Source: Algiphilus aromaticivorans DG1253 (GTDB lineage: Bacteria; Pseudomonadota; Gammaproteobacteria; Nevskiales; Nevskiaceae). From it: DNA of 64,000 nucleotides. The stretch lies in assembly GCF_000733765.1 (NCBI RefSeq), contig NZ_JPOG01000001.1:868001-932000 (forward strand), given 5' to 3'. A program made the position numbers and the translations under genes. This document shows positions 10,251 to 19,870 of this stretch, in pieces (positions within the stretch are counted from its first letter, which is position 1; the number at the start of each line of letters is the position of its first letter). Below the pieces are notes generated by a model that saw only the letters and a list, made by a program, of their open reading frames with translations, searched no databases and was not told the DNA's origin.

Positions 10251-11855
10251 ATGGCGCAAGGCACTTTTCCCGGTCTCCAGCAGCTCGCTCCCTTCAAGCC
10301 GGTGCTGTTGCTCGCCGGGCTGGCGCTGGCTATCGCTGCCGGCATCAGCATCTACATGTGGTCGCGCGGCACGGACTGGACGCCGGTTACCAGCGGCGTC
10401 GAGTTGAGCACTGCCTCCGGGGTTGCGCGCGAGCTTGAGTCCGCGGGCATTCCTGCGCGTGTGGCCGCCAGCGGCGACAGCGTGCAGGTGCCACGCACGC
10501 AGCTGCACGCCGCGCGCATGCAGCTCGCCGGCAGCGACAATCTGGGCGGTGCCGGTGGCTTCTCCATGCTCAGCGAGTCGCCCGGCTTCGGCGTCAGTCA
10601 GTTCATGGAATCGGCGCGCTATCAATATGCGCTGGAGACCGAGCTGGCGCGCACCGTCGCCAGTCTCTCCCCCGTGCGCAGCGCGCGCGTGCATTTGGCC
10701 ACGGCACGCGATTCGGCCTTCGTGCGTGACCGCAGCCGGGCGAGCGCCTCGGTGGTGGTGGAACTGCGCAGCGGCCGTCGGCTGGACGCCGCCCAGGCCC
10801 AGGCCATCGTCAATCTGCTGGCCGCCAGCGTCCCCGATATGGCGCCGGAGGCGGTGACCGTCGTCGACAGTGCCGGCAACCTGCTGTCGCGGCGCGAAGG
10901 CGATGAAACCGCCTTCGGCACGCGCGAGCAGTTCGATCTCGCGCGCCAGACCGAGGCCATGCTGGCTTCGCGTATTGTCGGGATGCTCGAGGCCGTGGTT
11001 GGCGAAGGGCGCGTGCGTGCCCAGGTGACCGTCGAGCACGAACCGCAGAGCACCCAGCGTGCCAGCGAACGGCTGGACAGCGAAGCCCCGGTGATAACCC
11101 GCGAACGGCTGCGCGAGGAGCGCGAGGGCGTCGGTCGGCAGGGCGAGCCCGCCGGCGCGGCGGCCAATATGCCCGGCGAGCCCGAAGCCGCCGCCGGTGA
11201 GCCGCCGGCGGGAGCGGCCGGCGATGGGCCCTCGATGCGCAACGTCGAGCGCGATTATGTCGTGGGTCGCGAGTACGTCGTCGAGTCGGTGCCCGCTGGC
11301 AGCCTGCGCCGTATCTCGGCGGCGGTGCTGGTCGACCAGATGCCTGTCATCGATGCCGAGGGCAACGCCACGACGCGCGCGCCAGAGCCGGCCGAGCTGG
11401 CGCAGCTGCGTCAGTTGGTTGAGGGCGCGATCGGCTTCGACGCTGAGCGCGGCGACCGCCTGAGCATCGAGCACGCCCGTTTCGCCACACCCCTGGTCGG
11501 CGAAGGCGCGACACCCCAGGCGGCCTCGCTCTGGGAACAGGCCGTCGATGATGGCTGGCTGCAGATGGCACTGCGCAACTTTGGCGGCGTGCTGCTGCTG
11601 CTGGTGCTCATATTCACCGTGCTGCGCCCGACGCTGCGCGCGCTGCTGCAGCCGGTTACGGTCGATGCCGCCACCGACCGCGGCGATCAGCTCCAGCTCG
11701 CCGGTCATGGCGAAACGGCCGAGGCCTACGATGAGGCGCCGAGCGTGCGTGAGGCGCCCTACGAACGCCAGTTGCAGGCCGCGCGCAGCGTCGTGCAGCA
11801 GGACCCCAAGCGCGTGGCGCAGCTGATGCGTACCTGGGTGGGCAACGATGGCTGA
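10251..11855 (+). CDS. fliF: Flagellar MS-ring protein FliF
   Basis: 534 residues. A first transmembrane segment (about 21-40), the periplasmic ring-building motifs, and a second transmembrane segment (about 440-460) before the C-terminal FliG-binding tail are all present. The ring assembles in the inner membrane and is the platform for the export gate and rotor. A periplasmic insert around 285-325 is Gly/Ala/Glu-rich. The stop codon lies 8 bases inside fliG. Confidence 0.95.
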   Translation: MAQGTFPGLQQLAPFKPVLLLAGLALAIAAGISIYMWSRGTDWTPVTSGVELSTASGVARELESAGIPARVAASGDSVQVPRTQLHAARMQLAGSDNLGGAGGFSMLSESPGFGVSQFMESARYQYALETELARTVASLSPVRSARVHLATARDSAFVRDRSRASASVVVELRSGRRLDAAQAQAIVNLLAASVPDMAPEAVTVVDSAGNLLSRREGDETAFGTREQFDLARQTEAMLASRIVGMLEAVVGEGRVRAQVTVEHEPQSTQRASERLDSEAPVITRERLREEREGVGRQGEPAGAAANMPGEPEAAAGEPPAGAAGDGPSMRNVERDYVVGREYVVESVPAGSLRRISAAVLVDQMPVIDAEGNATTRAPEPAELAQLRQLVEGAIGFDAERGDRLSIEHARFATPLVGEGATPQAASLWEQAVDDGWLQMALRNFGGVLLLLVLIFTVLRPTLRALLQPVTVDAATDRGDQLQLAGHGETAEAYDEAPSVREAPYERQLQAARSVVQQDPKRVAQLMRTWVGNDG

Positions 11856-12888
11856 GGCCCTGATGGAGCGTCCCGCCACGGCTGCCGCAGTGCCGGGTGA
11901 CGGCACGCATCGCGCCGCGGTGCTGCTGCTGTCGCTGGGCGAGGCCGAGGCCGCCGAGGTGCTCAAGCACATGAGCGCGCGCGAGGTGCAGAAGCTGGGC
12001 GCGGCCATGGCCCGCATGGGCCCGGTGTCCACCGAGCAGGCGCAGCAGGTCATCAGCAGCTTCGTCAGCGAGCTGGATGGCCAGACCTCGCTGGGCGTTG
12101 GCGCCGACGAGTACGTGCGCAAGGTGCTGGCCAATGCCCTCGGCGACGACAAGGCTGATCGCCTCATCGACCGCATCCTCGTCGGCAGCCAGACCAAGGG
12201 CCTCGATGCGCTGAAGTGGATGGACGCACGCGCCATCGCCGATCTGGTGCGCAACGAGCATCCACAGATCGTTGCCATCGTGCTGGCCTACCTGGAGCCC
12301 GACCAGGCCGCCGAGGTGCTGGGCCTGCTGCCGGATCGCACGCGCGCCGATGTCGTCATGCGCATCGCCACGCTGGAGGGCATCCCGCCCAACGCACTTT
12401 CCGAGCTGGACGAGATCATGGAGCGCCAGTTCTCGGGCAACAGCAATCTCAAGGCTTCCAGCGTCGGCGGCATCAAGGTGGCGGCCAATATCCTCAACTT
12501 CCTGGACTCCGGCGCGGAGACCGAGCTGATGGAGGTCGTGCGCAGTCAGGACGAGGCGCTGTCCGAGCGCATCGAGGACTTGATGTTCGTCTTCGACGAC
12601 CTCGCCACCCTCGACGACCGCTCCATGCAGCGCCTGCTGCGCGAGGTGCCGGGCGACCGGCTGCCGGTGGCGCTGAAGGGGGCGGAGTCGCGCGTGCGCG
12701 ACAAGATCACCGCCAACATCTCCAAGCGCGCCGCCGAAATGCTCATGGAGGATCTGGAAGCGCGCGGGCCGGTGAAGGTCTCCGACGTCGAGGCCGCGCA
12801 GAAGGAGATCCTGGCGCTGGCGCGCCAGTTGTCCGACAGCGGCGAGCTGACGCTGGGCAGCAAGGGCGGGGGCGAGGAATATGTCTGA
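11848..12888 (+). CDS. fliG: Flagellar motor switch protein FliG
   Basis: 346 residues, full length. The N-terminal FliF-binding domain, the middle domain with an EHPQ segment, and the C-terminal torque-generating domain (about residues 245-335, with the charged DDLATLDDRSMQRLLREV helix) are recognisable. FliG sits on the MS ring and interacts with the stator. It overlaps fliF and fliH at its two ends, so it is translationally coupled. Confidence 0.96.
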   Translation: MAEALMERPATAAAVPGDGTHRAAVLLLSLGEAEAAEVLKHMSAREVQKLGAAMARMGPVSTEQAQQVISSFVSELDGQTSLGVGADEYVRKVLANALGDDKADRLIDRILVGSQTKGLDALKWMDARAIADLVRNEHPQIVAIVLAYLEPDQAAEVLGLLPDRTRADVVMRIATLEGIPPNALSELDEIMERQFSGNSNLKASSVGGIKVAANILNFLDSGAETELMEVVRSQDEALSERIEDLMFVFDDLATLDDRSMQRLLREVPGDRLPVALKGAESRVRDKITANISKRAAEMLMEDLEARGPVKVSDVEAAQKEILALARQLSDSGELTLGSKGGGEEYV

Positions 12889-13468
12889 GCCCGCCCGCCG
12901 CGCCGAGTTGCCCGACTTCGGCAACATGCGCCGGCCGCCCACGGCGGGCGAGCTGGAGGATCTCGAGACCCGCGCTTACGCCGAAGGCTGGGAGAAGGGC
13001 CACGCCGACGGCTTTGCCGCCGGCTTGGCCGAAGCGCGTGGCGCGGCGCAGCGTCTCGACGCTATCGCGGGCGCGCTGGCCGCGCCGCTGGCCGCCGCCG
13101 ACGCGGCAGCCGTCGAGCAGCTGCGCGAGCTGGCGCTGCGCGTTGCCGGGGCGCTGGCGCGCCACACGCTGGTCGCCCGTCCCGAAGCAGTGGCCGGCCT
13201 GCTGCAGGAAGCCGTCGCCGCGCTGGCCGACGCCGAAGGGCCGGTGCACATCACCCTGCACCCGCAGGATCGTGCGGCGCTGCCCGAGTCCATCGCCTTG
13301 CCCGAGTCCGTGCGTTGGCACGACGACCCGGATCTGGCGCGCGGTGACGTGCAGGTGCAGCGCGCGGCGAGCGGTATCGACGCGCGGCTGGAGTCGCGGC
13401 TGCGTGAGTTGGCGCGTCGCTGGCTGGACGCCGATGACGATGAGGCGGCACACGAGGCGCGCGAATGA
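12881..13468 (+). CDS. fliH: Flagellar assembly protein FliH
   Basis: 195 residues. FliH regulates the export ATPase FliI and ties it to the C-ring. The N-terminal YAEGWEKGHADGFAAG repeat pattern (about 30-48) with GxxxG-like spacing is the typical FliH signature. The gene is coupled to fliG (8-base overlap) and fliI (4-base ATGA overlap). Confidence 0.9.
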   Translation: MSEPARRAELPDFGNMRRPPTAGELEDLETRAYAEGWEKGHADGFAAGLAEARGAAQRLDAIAGALAAPLAAADAAAVEQLRELALRVAGALARHTLVARPEAVAGLLQEAVAALADAEGPVHITLHPQDRAALPESIALPESVRWHDDPDLARGDVQVQRAASGIDARLESRLRELARRWLDADDDEAAHEARE

Positions 13469-14826
13469 CGGTCATCGATCCCGCCCAGCGCGCTGGTGCC
13501 CTGAGTGCGCAGTTGCGCCAGCTCGGGCGCCGCTGCCCGAATAGCGAGGAATACTTCGTGCGCAGCGGTCGATTGCGCCGTGCCGTCGGACTGACGCTGG
13601 AAGCCGAGGGATGCAACGCCCCGATGGGCGCGCGCGTGCAGATTCTCTGCGGCGAGGGGCGCGAGGTCAGCGCCGAGGTTGTCGGCTTCGCGCACGGTCG
13701 CACCCTGTTGATGCCATTGGAGCACGCCGCCGGCCTGACGCCGGATGCCGTCGTGCTGCGGCGCGGCGACGGTGTTGCGCGCATCGGCGCGGATTGGCTC
13801 GGGCGCGTGGTCAATGCCAACGGGCGAGCCCTGGACGGGCGCGCCGATCCGCGCGGCAGCCGTCCTTCCGACGCGCTGCCGCCGCCGATCAATCCGCTGT
13901 CGCGTCAGCGCATCACCCAGCCGCTGGATGTGGGCGTGCGCGCCATCAACGGCGTGCTGTCGCTGGGGCGCGGCCAGCGCATCGGCCTCTTCGCCGGCAG
14001 CGGTGTCGGCAAGTCGACACTGCTCGGCATGATGACGCGCAACACCACGGCCGATGTCGTTGTCGTCGGCCTGATCGGCGAGCGTGGCCGTGAGGTTGCC
14101 GACTTCGTGCACGACACCCTCGGCCCGGACGGCCTGGCCCGCGCCTGCGTCGTCGCCGCGCCGGCCGATGCGCCGCCGCTGGCACGCCTGCGCGGCGCCT
14201 GGCTGGCCACCGCCGTGGCGGAATACTTCCGCGACCGGGGCCAGTCGGTGCTGCTGCTAATGGATTCGCTGACGCGCTTCGCCCACGCCGGCCGCGAGAT
14301 CGGTCTGGCCACCGGCGAGGCGCCGGCCACGCGCGGCTATCCACCGTCGGCACTGGCGCGGCTGCCGCAGCTCGTGGAGCGCGCCGGCAACGCCGACGGC
14401 CCGGGCAGCATTACTGCTATCTACACCGTGCTGGTCGACGGCGACGACCTGCAGGAGCCGGTGGCCGATGCTGCGCGCGCGGTGCTCGATGGCCACATCG
14501 TGCTGTCGCGCGCCATCGCCGAGAGCGGACGCTTTCCGGCCATCGATATCGAAGCCTCGGTGTCGCGTGTTATGGACGCCGTCACCGACCAGCCGCAGCA
14601 GCAGGCCGCGCGTCGGCTGCGTCGGCTGCTCGCCGCCTACAGCACCCATCGTGACCTCATCACCATCGGGGCCTACAAGGCGGGCAGTGATCCGGACACC
14701 GACGAGGCACTGGCGCGCTGGTCGCGCATCGAGGCCTTCCTGCGCCAGGACACGCGCGAGGCTGCTGATCTCGACAGTGCACGCCACGCCCTGCAAGCCA
14801 TATTCGAAGACAAGGGGACATCATGA
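13465..14826 (+). CDS. fliI: Flagellum-specific ATPase FliI
   Basis: 453 residues. It is an F1-beta-like ATPase that energises type III export of flagellar proteins. Walker A is GLFAGSGVGKSTL, followed by the GLIGERGREV block, Walker B LLLMDSLTRFAHA, and the conserved PATRGYPPS and SGRFPAIDIEASVSR segments. It is coupled by ATGA overlaps to fliH and fliJ. Confidence 0.97.
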   Translation: MTVIDPAQRAGALSAQLRQLGRRCPNSEEYFVRSGRLRRAVGLTLEAEGCNAPMGARVQILCGEGREVSAEVVGFAHGRTLLMPLEHAAGLTPDAVVLRRGDGVARIGADWLGRVVNANGRALDGRADPRGSRPSDALPPPINPLSRQRITQPLDVGVRAINGVLSLGRGQRIGLFAGSGVGKSTLLGMMTRNTTADVVVVGLIGERGREVADFVHDTLGPDGLARACVVAAPADAPPLARLRGAWLATAVAEYFRDRGQSVLLLMDSLTRFAHAGREIGLATGEAPATRGYPPSALARLPQLVERAGNADGPGSITAIYTVLVDGDDLQEPVADAARAVLDGHIVLSRAIAESGRFPAIDIEASVSRVMDAVTDQPQQQAARRLRRLLAAYSTHRDLITIGAYKAGSDPDTDEALARWSRIEAFLRQDTREAADLDSARHALQAIFEDKGTS

Positions 14827-15251
14827 GCAAGCGAGAGCCGCTGGACGCCGTCGCCACCGTGCGGCGGCAGCACGAGAACGCCGCCGCCCGTGATCTTGCC
14901 GCCGCGCAGGCGCGGCATGCGGCCGAGGAACAGCGCCTGGCCGAGCTGCAGGGCTATCTGCGCGAGTACGAGACGTCGCCTGCGCAGGCTTCCGTGCAGT
15001 GGCTGGCCAACCGCGCGCGTTTTCTGAGCCGCCTGCAGGAAGCCGTGCAGGCCCAGCGCCAGCGCCTGCAACAGACCGAGTCGGCGCTGGAGGTGAGCAG
15101 TACAAGGCACCTTCTCGCGCGCCAGGACCGCGAAGTACTGCAACGCCTGCAGGCCGGCTATGCCCGCGCCAATGATCGCGACGCTGAGCGGCGCGCTCAG
15201 AACACGCTCGACGACTGGAGTGGAACGCGTCACGGCGGCGCCGTGGCATGA
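14823..15251 (+). CDS. fliJ: Flagellar export protein FliJ
   Basis: 142 residues, almost entirely an antiparallel coiled coil, as in FliJ. FliJ works with the FliI/FliH ATPase complex as the central stalk. The call rests on helical content, length, and position between fliI and fliK, with overlaps on both sides. Confidence 0.9.
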   Translation: MSKREPLDAVATVRRQHENAAARDLAAAQARHAAEEQRLAELQGYLREYETSPAQASVQWLANRARFLSRLQEAVQAQRQRLQQTESALEVSSTRHLLARQDREVLQRLQAGYARANDRDAERRAQNTLDDWSGTRHGGAVA

Positions 15252-16537
15252 ACGGCGCCGGCACCATCTCGGGGACGGCCTCGACCCAGCCGGCCGCGCG
15301 GCCTTCGGAGCGTGGCGCCAACGGCGGCTCTGACGGCGGCGCTTTCGCGCGCCTGCTCGGCGGCCACGACGCGGCACCCGCATCGCGTCCGCCCGCCCTC
15401 GCGGATGAACCCACCGCGCGCCGCACCGAGTCCGCCGGCGACGGCGAGGCCGCGCGCAGCTCCGCCGCAGGACCGGAAGAAGCCGATAACCAACCGGCCC
15501 GCACCCCGACGCCCGAAACAGAAGCCAGCGAAGCGAGCGAGAGCGGCAAATCCGAGCGGGCCGAGCGTCCGCGCGTCGGCGCCGAAAGTGCTCAGGAACC
15601 GGACCCTGAAGCTCCCGATATGCGTGCCGATGCCAACGCCACCCGCAACGCCGACACCGATAGCAATGCCAACAGCAATGGCGATGGCGAGTCCGACGCC
15701 AATGCGGACGCTGAAGGTGAAGCCGAACTGATGGCGGCACTCGTGGCGCCCGCCGAGGGGCGTCGCGCCACTGCCGAGGCGTCGGGGCGCGCCGAGGCGG
15801 CGCGAGCCGCGGCGTTGCGTCAGCCTTCGAGTGATGCAGCCGCCGGAGCCGCACGCGCCGACTCCGAAGCACAGTTGCGCGCGGCAGCCGAATCCCTGGC
15901 GGCGGCGAAGGCCGTCGCACCCGAGGTGGCGCCCGCCGCGGCGCGCTCGGCGATGCAGACGCTGCCGGCGGTACTGAAGCAGCCCGCGGCGCAGGCCCAG
16001 CAAGGCATCGGAGCAGCCAGCGCCGCCGCGAGCGAGAGCCCGGGTGCGGTCATGACGGTACTGCCCGCGAGTGTGTCCACCGCGACCAGCGCGCCGACGA
16101 TGCCGATGGCTGCGGTCAGCGCCACTTCTCCGCAGCAGCTGGCCGAAACAGCAGTACGACTGATGGTGCAGAGCGTCGCCGAAGGCAAGTGGCAAGCCAG
16201 CCTGCACCTGGAGCCGGCCGATCTTGGCCGCGTGGAGGTGCAGATCGGACGTGACCATAACGGGCTCAGCGCGCACTTCGTCACCGCCACCAGCGGCGCG
16301 CGCGCCGCGCTGGAGCAGGCCATGCCGCAACTGGCGCAGCAGCTCGCGGAGCAGGGCATGAGCTTGAGCGATGCGTCGGTTTCCCAGCAGCAGAACCGCG
16401 GCGGATCGTCGCACGAGACAGCTGCCATGGCTGAAGACGAGGGCGGTAGGGGCAGTGATGCGGAGGTGGCGCTGCCGCTGATACCTGAAAGCGGCGCCGC
16501 TCTTCGGGCGCGCGGCCTCTTCGAGGGCTGGGCCTAG
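15248..16537 (+). CDS. fliK: Flagellar hook-length control protein FliK
   Basis: 429 residues. The N-terminal two thirds are low complexity, rich in Ala, Glu, Asn and Asp (a stretch at about 121-160 is especially repetitive), as expected for the molecular-ruler part. The C-terminal domain (about 295-395) has the FliK signature LHLEPADLGRVEVQI. FliK measures the hook and triggers the export-substrate switch through FlhB, whose gene here lies 46 kb away. Confidence 0.92.
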   Translation: MNGAGTISGTASTQPAARPSERGANGGSDGGAFARLLGGHDAAPASRPPALADEPTARRTESAGDGEAARSSAAGPEEADNQPARTPTPETEASEASESGKSERAERPRVGAESAQEPDPEAPDMRADANATRNADTDSNANSNGDGESDANADAEGEAELMAALVAPAEGRRATAEASGRAEAARAAALRQPSSDAAAGAARADSEAQLRAAAESLAAAKAVAPEVAPAAARSAMQTLPAVLKQPAAQAQQGIGAASAAASESPGAVMTVLPASVSTATSAPTMPMAAVSATSPQQLAETAVRLMVQSVAEGKWQASLHLEPADLGRVEVQIGRDHNGLSAHFVTATSGARAALEQAMPQLAQQLAEQGMSLSDASVSQQQNRGGSSHETAAMAEDEGGRGSDAEVALPLIPESGAALRARGLFEGWA

Positions 16538-16598
16538 GCTCGCGGACCCGCGCTTGCAGCAGTAAGCGCAGCACTAACGATCCGATGGAGCAAGCGCG

Positions 16599-17078
16599 AT
16601 GGCCGAGGCCGCGACAGAGCCGAAGAAGGGGGGTGGCGTCATGAAGCTGCTGATGGGCCTGCTCTTCGCTGCGGCCGTGGGCGGCGGCGGGGGCTGGTAC
16701 TACTTCACGCAGATGGTGCCGGTCGAGGCCTCCGAGGCGGAAACCGTCAAGCGCGCCGACCCCATCTACTGGCCCTTCGATCCGGCCTTCGTGGTGAATC
16801 TTCCGGATGGCGCCTATATGCGCTACCTGAAGGTGGATCTGGCTTTGATGACGCGCGACGTTCAGTTGCCCGCGATGCTTGAGAAGCACGCGCCGCTGTT
16901 GCGCAACGAGCTCCTGATGCTCTTCTCCAACGCGGAGTACGAAAAGCTGCTGAACGCCGAAGGCAAGGAATCGCTGCGCGCGGACGCGATCAGCAGCCTG
17001 AATGCGCGCCTGGTCGAACTGGGCGCCGCCGAGGGCGGTATCGAGGATCTCTACTTCACAAGCTTCGTGATGCAATGA
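16599..17078 (+). CDS. fliL: Flagellar basal body-associated protein FliL
   Basis: 159 residues, with a short cytoplasmic N-terminus, one transmembrane segment (about residues 17-35, followed by GWYYF), and a periplasmic FliL domain. FliL surrounds the stator and supports torque. A 61-base gap separates it from fliK. A weak sigma54-like pattern in the gap is not good enough to call. Its stop codon overlaps fliM. Confidence 0.93.
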   Translation: MAEAATEPKKGGGVMKLLMGLLFAAAVGGGGGWYYFTQMVPVEASEAETVKRADPIYWPFDPAFVVNLPDGAYMRYLKVDLALMTRDVQLPAMLEKHAPLLRNELLMLFSNAEYEKLLNAEGKESLRADAISSLNARLVELGAAEGGIEDLYFTSFVMQ

Positions 17079-18094
17079 GCGGCAACGATCTTCTCTCCCA
17101 GGACGAGATCGACGCCCTGCTCGGGGGTGTCGATTCCGGCAGCGTAGACACCGAAGGCGACGACGTCACCGCCGGCGAGGCGCGTCCCTACGATCTGGCT
17201 GCGCAGGACCGCATCATCCGCGGCCGGCTGCCGACACTGGAGATGATCAACGAGCGTTTCGCGCGCCATTTCCGCATCGGCCTCTTCAACATGCTGCGCC
17301 GCAGCCCGGAGATCTCCATACGCGGCGTCGAGATGGTGAAGTTCTCCGACTACGTGCATTCGCTCTTCGTGCCTACCAGCCTGAACCTGGTCAAGGTCAA
17401 GCCGCTGCGCGGCACCGCGCTCATCGTCTTCGAGCCCAAGCTGGTCGTGACAGCTGTGGACACCTTCTTCGGCGGCGCCGGCAAGTACCCGGTCAAGATC
17501 GAGGGACGTGAATTCACGCCGGTGGAGTATCGCGTCATCCAGCTGATGCTGCACCAGGCCTTCGCCGACATGCGCGAGGCGTGGGGGCCGGTCATGCAGC
17601 TCGACTTCGAGCAGAGTGGCTCCGAGGTCAATCCGCATTTCGCGACCATCGTCTCGCCCAGCGAGCTGGTGGTGGTCTCCCGTTTCCACGTCGAGCTGGA
17701 GGGCGGGGCGGGGGATATCCACGTCACGCTGCCCTACGCCATGGTCGAGCCCATCAAGGATCTGCTCGATGCCGGCCTGCAGTCCGACCGCAACGACCGC
17801 GACGACCGCTGGGCGGCGGCGCTGAAGCACCGCATGCAGGACGCCGAGGTAGAGATCTCCAGCGTGCTGCGCACCTCGTCAGTGTCGCTGCGCAAGCTGG
17901 TGCAGCTGCAGGCCGGTGACGTCATTCCGCTGGACTGGCACGAGAACCTGGAAGTCTGCGTCGAGGACATGCCCGTCTTCCGCGGCCGTCTGGGTACCGC
18001 CAACGGCAATCACGCCGTGCAGATCACCGAGTTCATTCGCCGCGACAACCCGACGCCGTCGCTCACCGCGCTGGCTTCCCCCTCCTCCGGCTGA
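17075..18094 (+). CDS. fliM: Flagellar motor switch protein FliM
   Basis: 339 residues. The N-terminal CheY-binding segment LLSQDEIDALLGG is intact (residues 5-17), followed by the CheC-like middle domain and a C-terminal SpoA domain (about 255-325). FliM binds phospho-CheY and forms the C-ring with FliG and FliN. It overlaps fliL by 4 bases and is followed 11 bases later by fliN. Confidence 0.97.
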   Translation: MSGNDLLSQDEIDALLGGVDSGSVDTEGDDVTAGEARPYDLAAQDRIIRGRLPTLEMINERFARHFRIGLFNMLRRSPEISIRGVEMVKFSDYVHSLFVPTSLNLVKVKPLRGTALIVFEPKLVVTAVDTFFGGAGKYPVKIEGREFTPVEYRVIQLMLHQAFADMREAWGPVMQLDFEQSGSEVNPHFATIVSPSELVVVSRFHVELEGGAGDIHVTLPYAMVEPIKDLLDAGLQSDRNDRDDRWAAALKHRMQDAEVEISSVLRTSSVSLRKLVQLQAGDVIPLDWHENLEVCVEDMPVFRGRLGTANGNHAVQITEFIRRDNPTPSLTALASPSSG

Positions 18095-18105
18095 GTATCC
18101 GCATC

Positions 18106-18522
18106 ATGAGCGAAACCGCCAAGACAGACACCGAAAGCGCCACCGAAACCGAAGCCGCGAGCGAAGGCAGCAAGCCCGAGACCACTGCTTCGAAGGGGCC
18201 ACCGCAGGCGCAGCCGGCGCAGTTCGATCCGCTGCACGACAGCAGTCAGGCCGCCGACAGCGATCTCAACCTCGACGTCATTCTCGATGTCGGCGTGACG
18301 ATGTCGATGGAAGTCGGCCGCGTGCGCATTCCCATTCGCAACCTGCTGCAGCTCTCACAGGGCTCGGTGGTCGAGCTGGACCGGCTCGCCGGCGAGCCGC
18401 TGGACGTCTTCGTCAACGGCACCCTCATCGCCCACGGCGAAGTCGTCATGGTCAACGAGAAGTTCGGCGTGCGCCTGACCGATGTGGTCAGTCCCGCCGA
18501 GCGCATCCGCAAGTTGCGGTAA
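18106..18522 (+). CDS. fliN: Flagellar motor switch protein FliN
   Basis: 138 residues. An acidic, low-complexity N-terminal tail of about 55 residues is followed by the SpoA domain: LDVILDVGVTMSMEVGR, then LLQLSQGSVVELDRLAGEPLD. FliN forms the base of the C-ring and docks FliH. The stop codon overlaps the fliO start (TAATG). Confidence 0.96.
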   Translation: MSETAKTDTESATETEAASEGSKPETTASKGPPQAQPAQFDPLHDSSQAADSDLNLDVILDVGVTMSMEVGRVRIPIRNLLQLSQGSVVELDRLAGEPLDVFVNGTLIAHGEVVMVNEKFGVRLTDVVSPAERIRKLR

Positions 18523-18869
18523 TGGAGCCAAGTTCTCTGGCAGACGGCACCGGCGCTGCTGCGCTGCGCGCCTTCCTGGCGCTGCTGGCAGTAGTGGCCG
18601 CCATATTCGCCACCGCCTGGTTCGCGCGACGTGTGCGCGGCCGGCTGGGCGGCAGCGCCGGCTGGTTCCGCGTGCGCGCTGCCCATGCCCTGGGTCCGCG
18701 CGAGCGGGTGTTGCTGGTGGATGCCGCCGGCGCGCATCTGCTGCTGTCGGTGGGCAGCCAGGGTGTGCGCGTGCTGCATCGCTACGCCGCCGAGCCCGAG
18801 CTTCCCGAAGCCGTGCCCGCGCCGAGCTTCGGTCAGGCGCTGGCGCGCATGCGCGGAGAAGCGCAATGA
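18522..18869 (+). CDS. fliO: Flagellar biosynthesis protein FliO
   Basis: 115 residues. One N-terminal transmembrane segment (about 12-32) is followed by a small cytoplasmic FliO domain (LGPRERVLLVDAAGAHLLL). The frame extends upstream of this point, but the ATG at 18522 overlaps the fliN stop and gives a typical FliO. FliO assists assembly of the FliP ring. It overlaps fliP by 4 bases. Confidence 0.9.
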   Translation: MEPSSLADGTGAAALRAFLALLAVVAAIFATAWFARRVRGRLGGSAGWFRVRAAHALGPRERVLLVDAAGAHLLLSVGSQGVRVLHRYAAEPELPEAVPAPSFGQALARMRGEAQ

Positions 18870-19603
18870 CGCGCGCGTTGCTCGCACTGGGGCTGATATT
18901 CGTCGCGCTGCCGGTGGGCGCGCAGGAGCTGTCCATGCCGGCGCTGACCATGACCACGCAGGAAGACGGCAGCCAGAGCTGGAGCCTCAGCTTCCAAGTG
19001 CTGGTGGCGATGACGCTGATCACGCTGATGCCGGCACTGTTGCTGTCGATGACCGGCTTCGTGCGCATCATCGTGGTGCTGGGTCTGCTGCGTCAGGCGC
19101 TCGGCACCGGCCAGACGCCATCGAACCCCATCCTGCTGGGTCTGGCGCTGATGCTAACCGCCTTCATCATGCAGCCGACCGCGAATGCCGTCTGGGAGCA
19201 GGCGGCGGTGCCCTATACCGAAGAGGAGATGGACTTCGGCGAGGCCTTCGCGGCCGCGCAGCAGCCTATGCGCACCTTCATGCTGGCGCAGACGCGTGAG
19301 TCGGACCTGGCCAGCTTCGCGCAGCTCGCCGGTGACGCGCCCTACGCCGACGCCGAGGCGGTGCCCTTCACGGTGCTCGCCGCGGCCTTCGTCACCAGTG
19401 AGCTGAAGACCGCCTTCCAGATCGGCTTCCTGCTCTTCATTCCCTTCGTCATCATCGATCTGGTGGTCGCCAGCGTGCTGATGTCGCTGGGCATGATGAT
19501 GCTGTCGCCGATGCTCATCAGTCTGCCCTTCAAGCTCATGCTCTTCGTGCTGGTGGACGGCTGGACGCTGGTCATCGGCGCGCTGGCGGGTAGCTTCGGA
19601 TGA
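18866..19603 (+). CDS. fliP: Flagellar export gate protein FliP
   Basis: 245 residues, with a cleavable-looking signal peptide (ending PVGAQ) and four transmembrane segments. The family block SMTGFVRIIVVLGLLRQALG and the C-terminal LVDGWTLVIGALAGSF are clear. The ATG at 18866 was chosen over the longer open frame because it overlaps the fliO stop and gives the standard N-terminus. FliP forms the pentameric core of the export channel. Confidence 0.96.
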   Translation: MTRALLALGLIFVALPVGAQELSMPALTMTTQEDGSQSWSLSFQVLVAMTLITLMPALLLSMTGFVRIIVVLGLLRQALGTGQTPSNPILLGLALMLTAFIMQPTANAVWEQAAVPYTEEEMDFGEAFAAAQQPMRTFMLAQTRESDLASFAQLAGDAPYADAEAVPFTVLAAAFVTSELKTAFQIGFLLFIPFVIIDLVVASVLMSLGMMMLSPMLISLPFKLMLFVLVDGWTLVIGALAGSFG

Positions 19604-19869
19604 CCCCGGAAACGGTACTGACCATCGGCCGCGGCGCGCTGGAGGTGGTCGTGCTGCTGGCCGCGCCGCTGCTCGTCATGGCATTGCTGGTGGGTCTGTT
19701 CATCGGCGTCTTCCAGGCTGCCACGCAGATCAACGAGATGACGCTGAGTTTCATTCCCAAGCTCGTCGCGGTGGCGTTGGCCATCATGGTGGCCGGGCCC
19801 TGGATGCTCAGCCTGCTGGTGAACTACACGCAGCGGCTCTATACGAGCATCCCCGGCCTGGTCGGCTGA
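19600..19869 (+). CDS. fliQ: Flagellar export gate protein FliQ
   Basis: 89 residues with two transmembrane hairpin helices. The family pattern (LFIGVFQAATQINEMTL, then FIPKLVAVALA) is clear. FliQ packs around the FliP-FliR channel. It is coupled to fliP by an ATGA overlap and followed by fliR after one base. Confidence 0.96.
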   Translation: MTPETVLTIGRGALEVVVLLAAPLLVMALLVGLFIGVFQAATQINEMTLSFIPKLVAVALAIMVAGPWMLSLLVNYTQRLYTSIPGLVG

Positions 19870-19870
19870 G

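Noticed and set aside
10221-12278. Long minus-strand frame opposite fliF/fliG (685 residues)
   Set aside because: Antisense to two confirmed genes and of shadow composition.
16543-16556. Sigma54-like pattern before fliL
   Set aside because: GG and TTGCA have the right spacing, but the -24 half is too poor.
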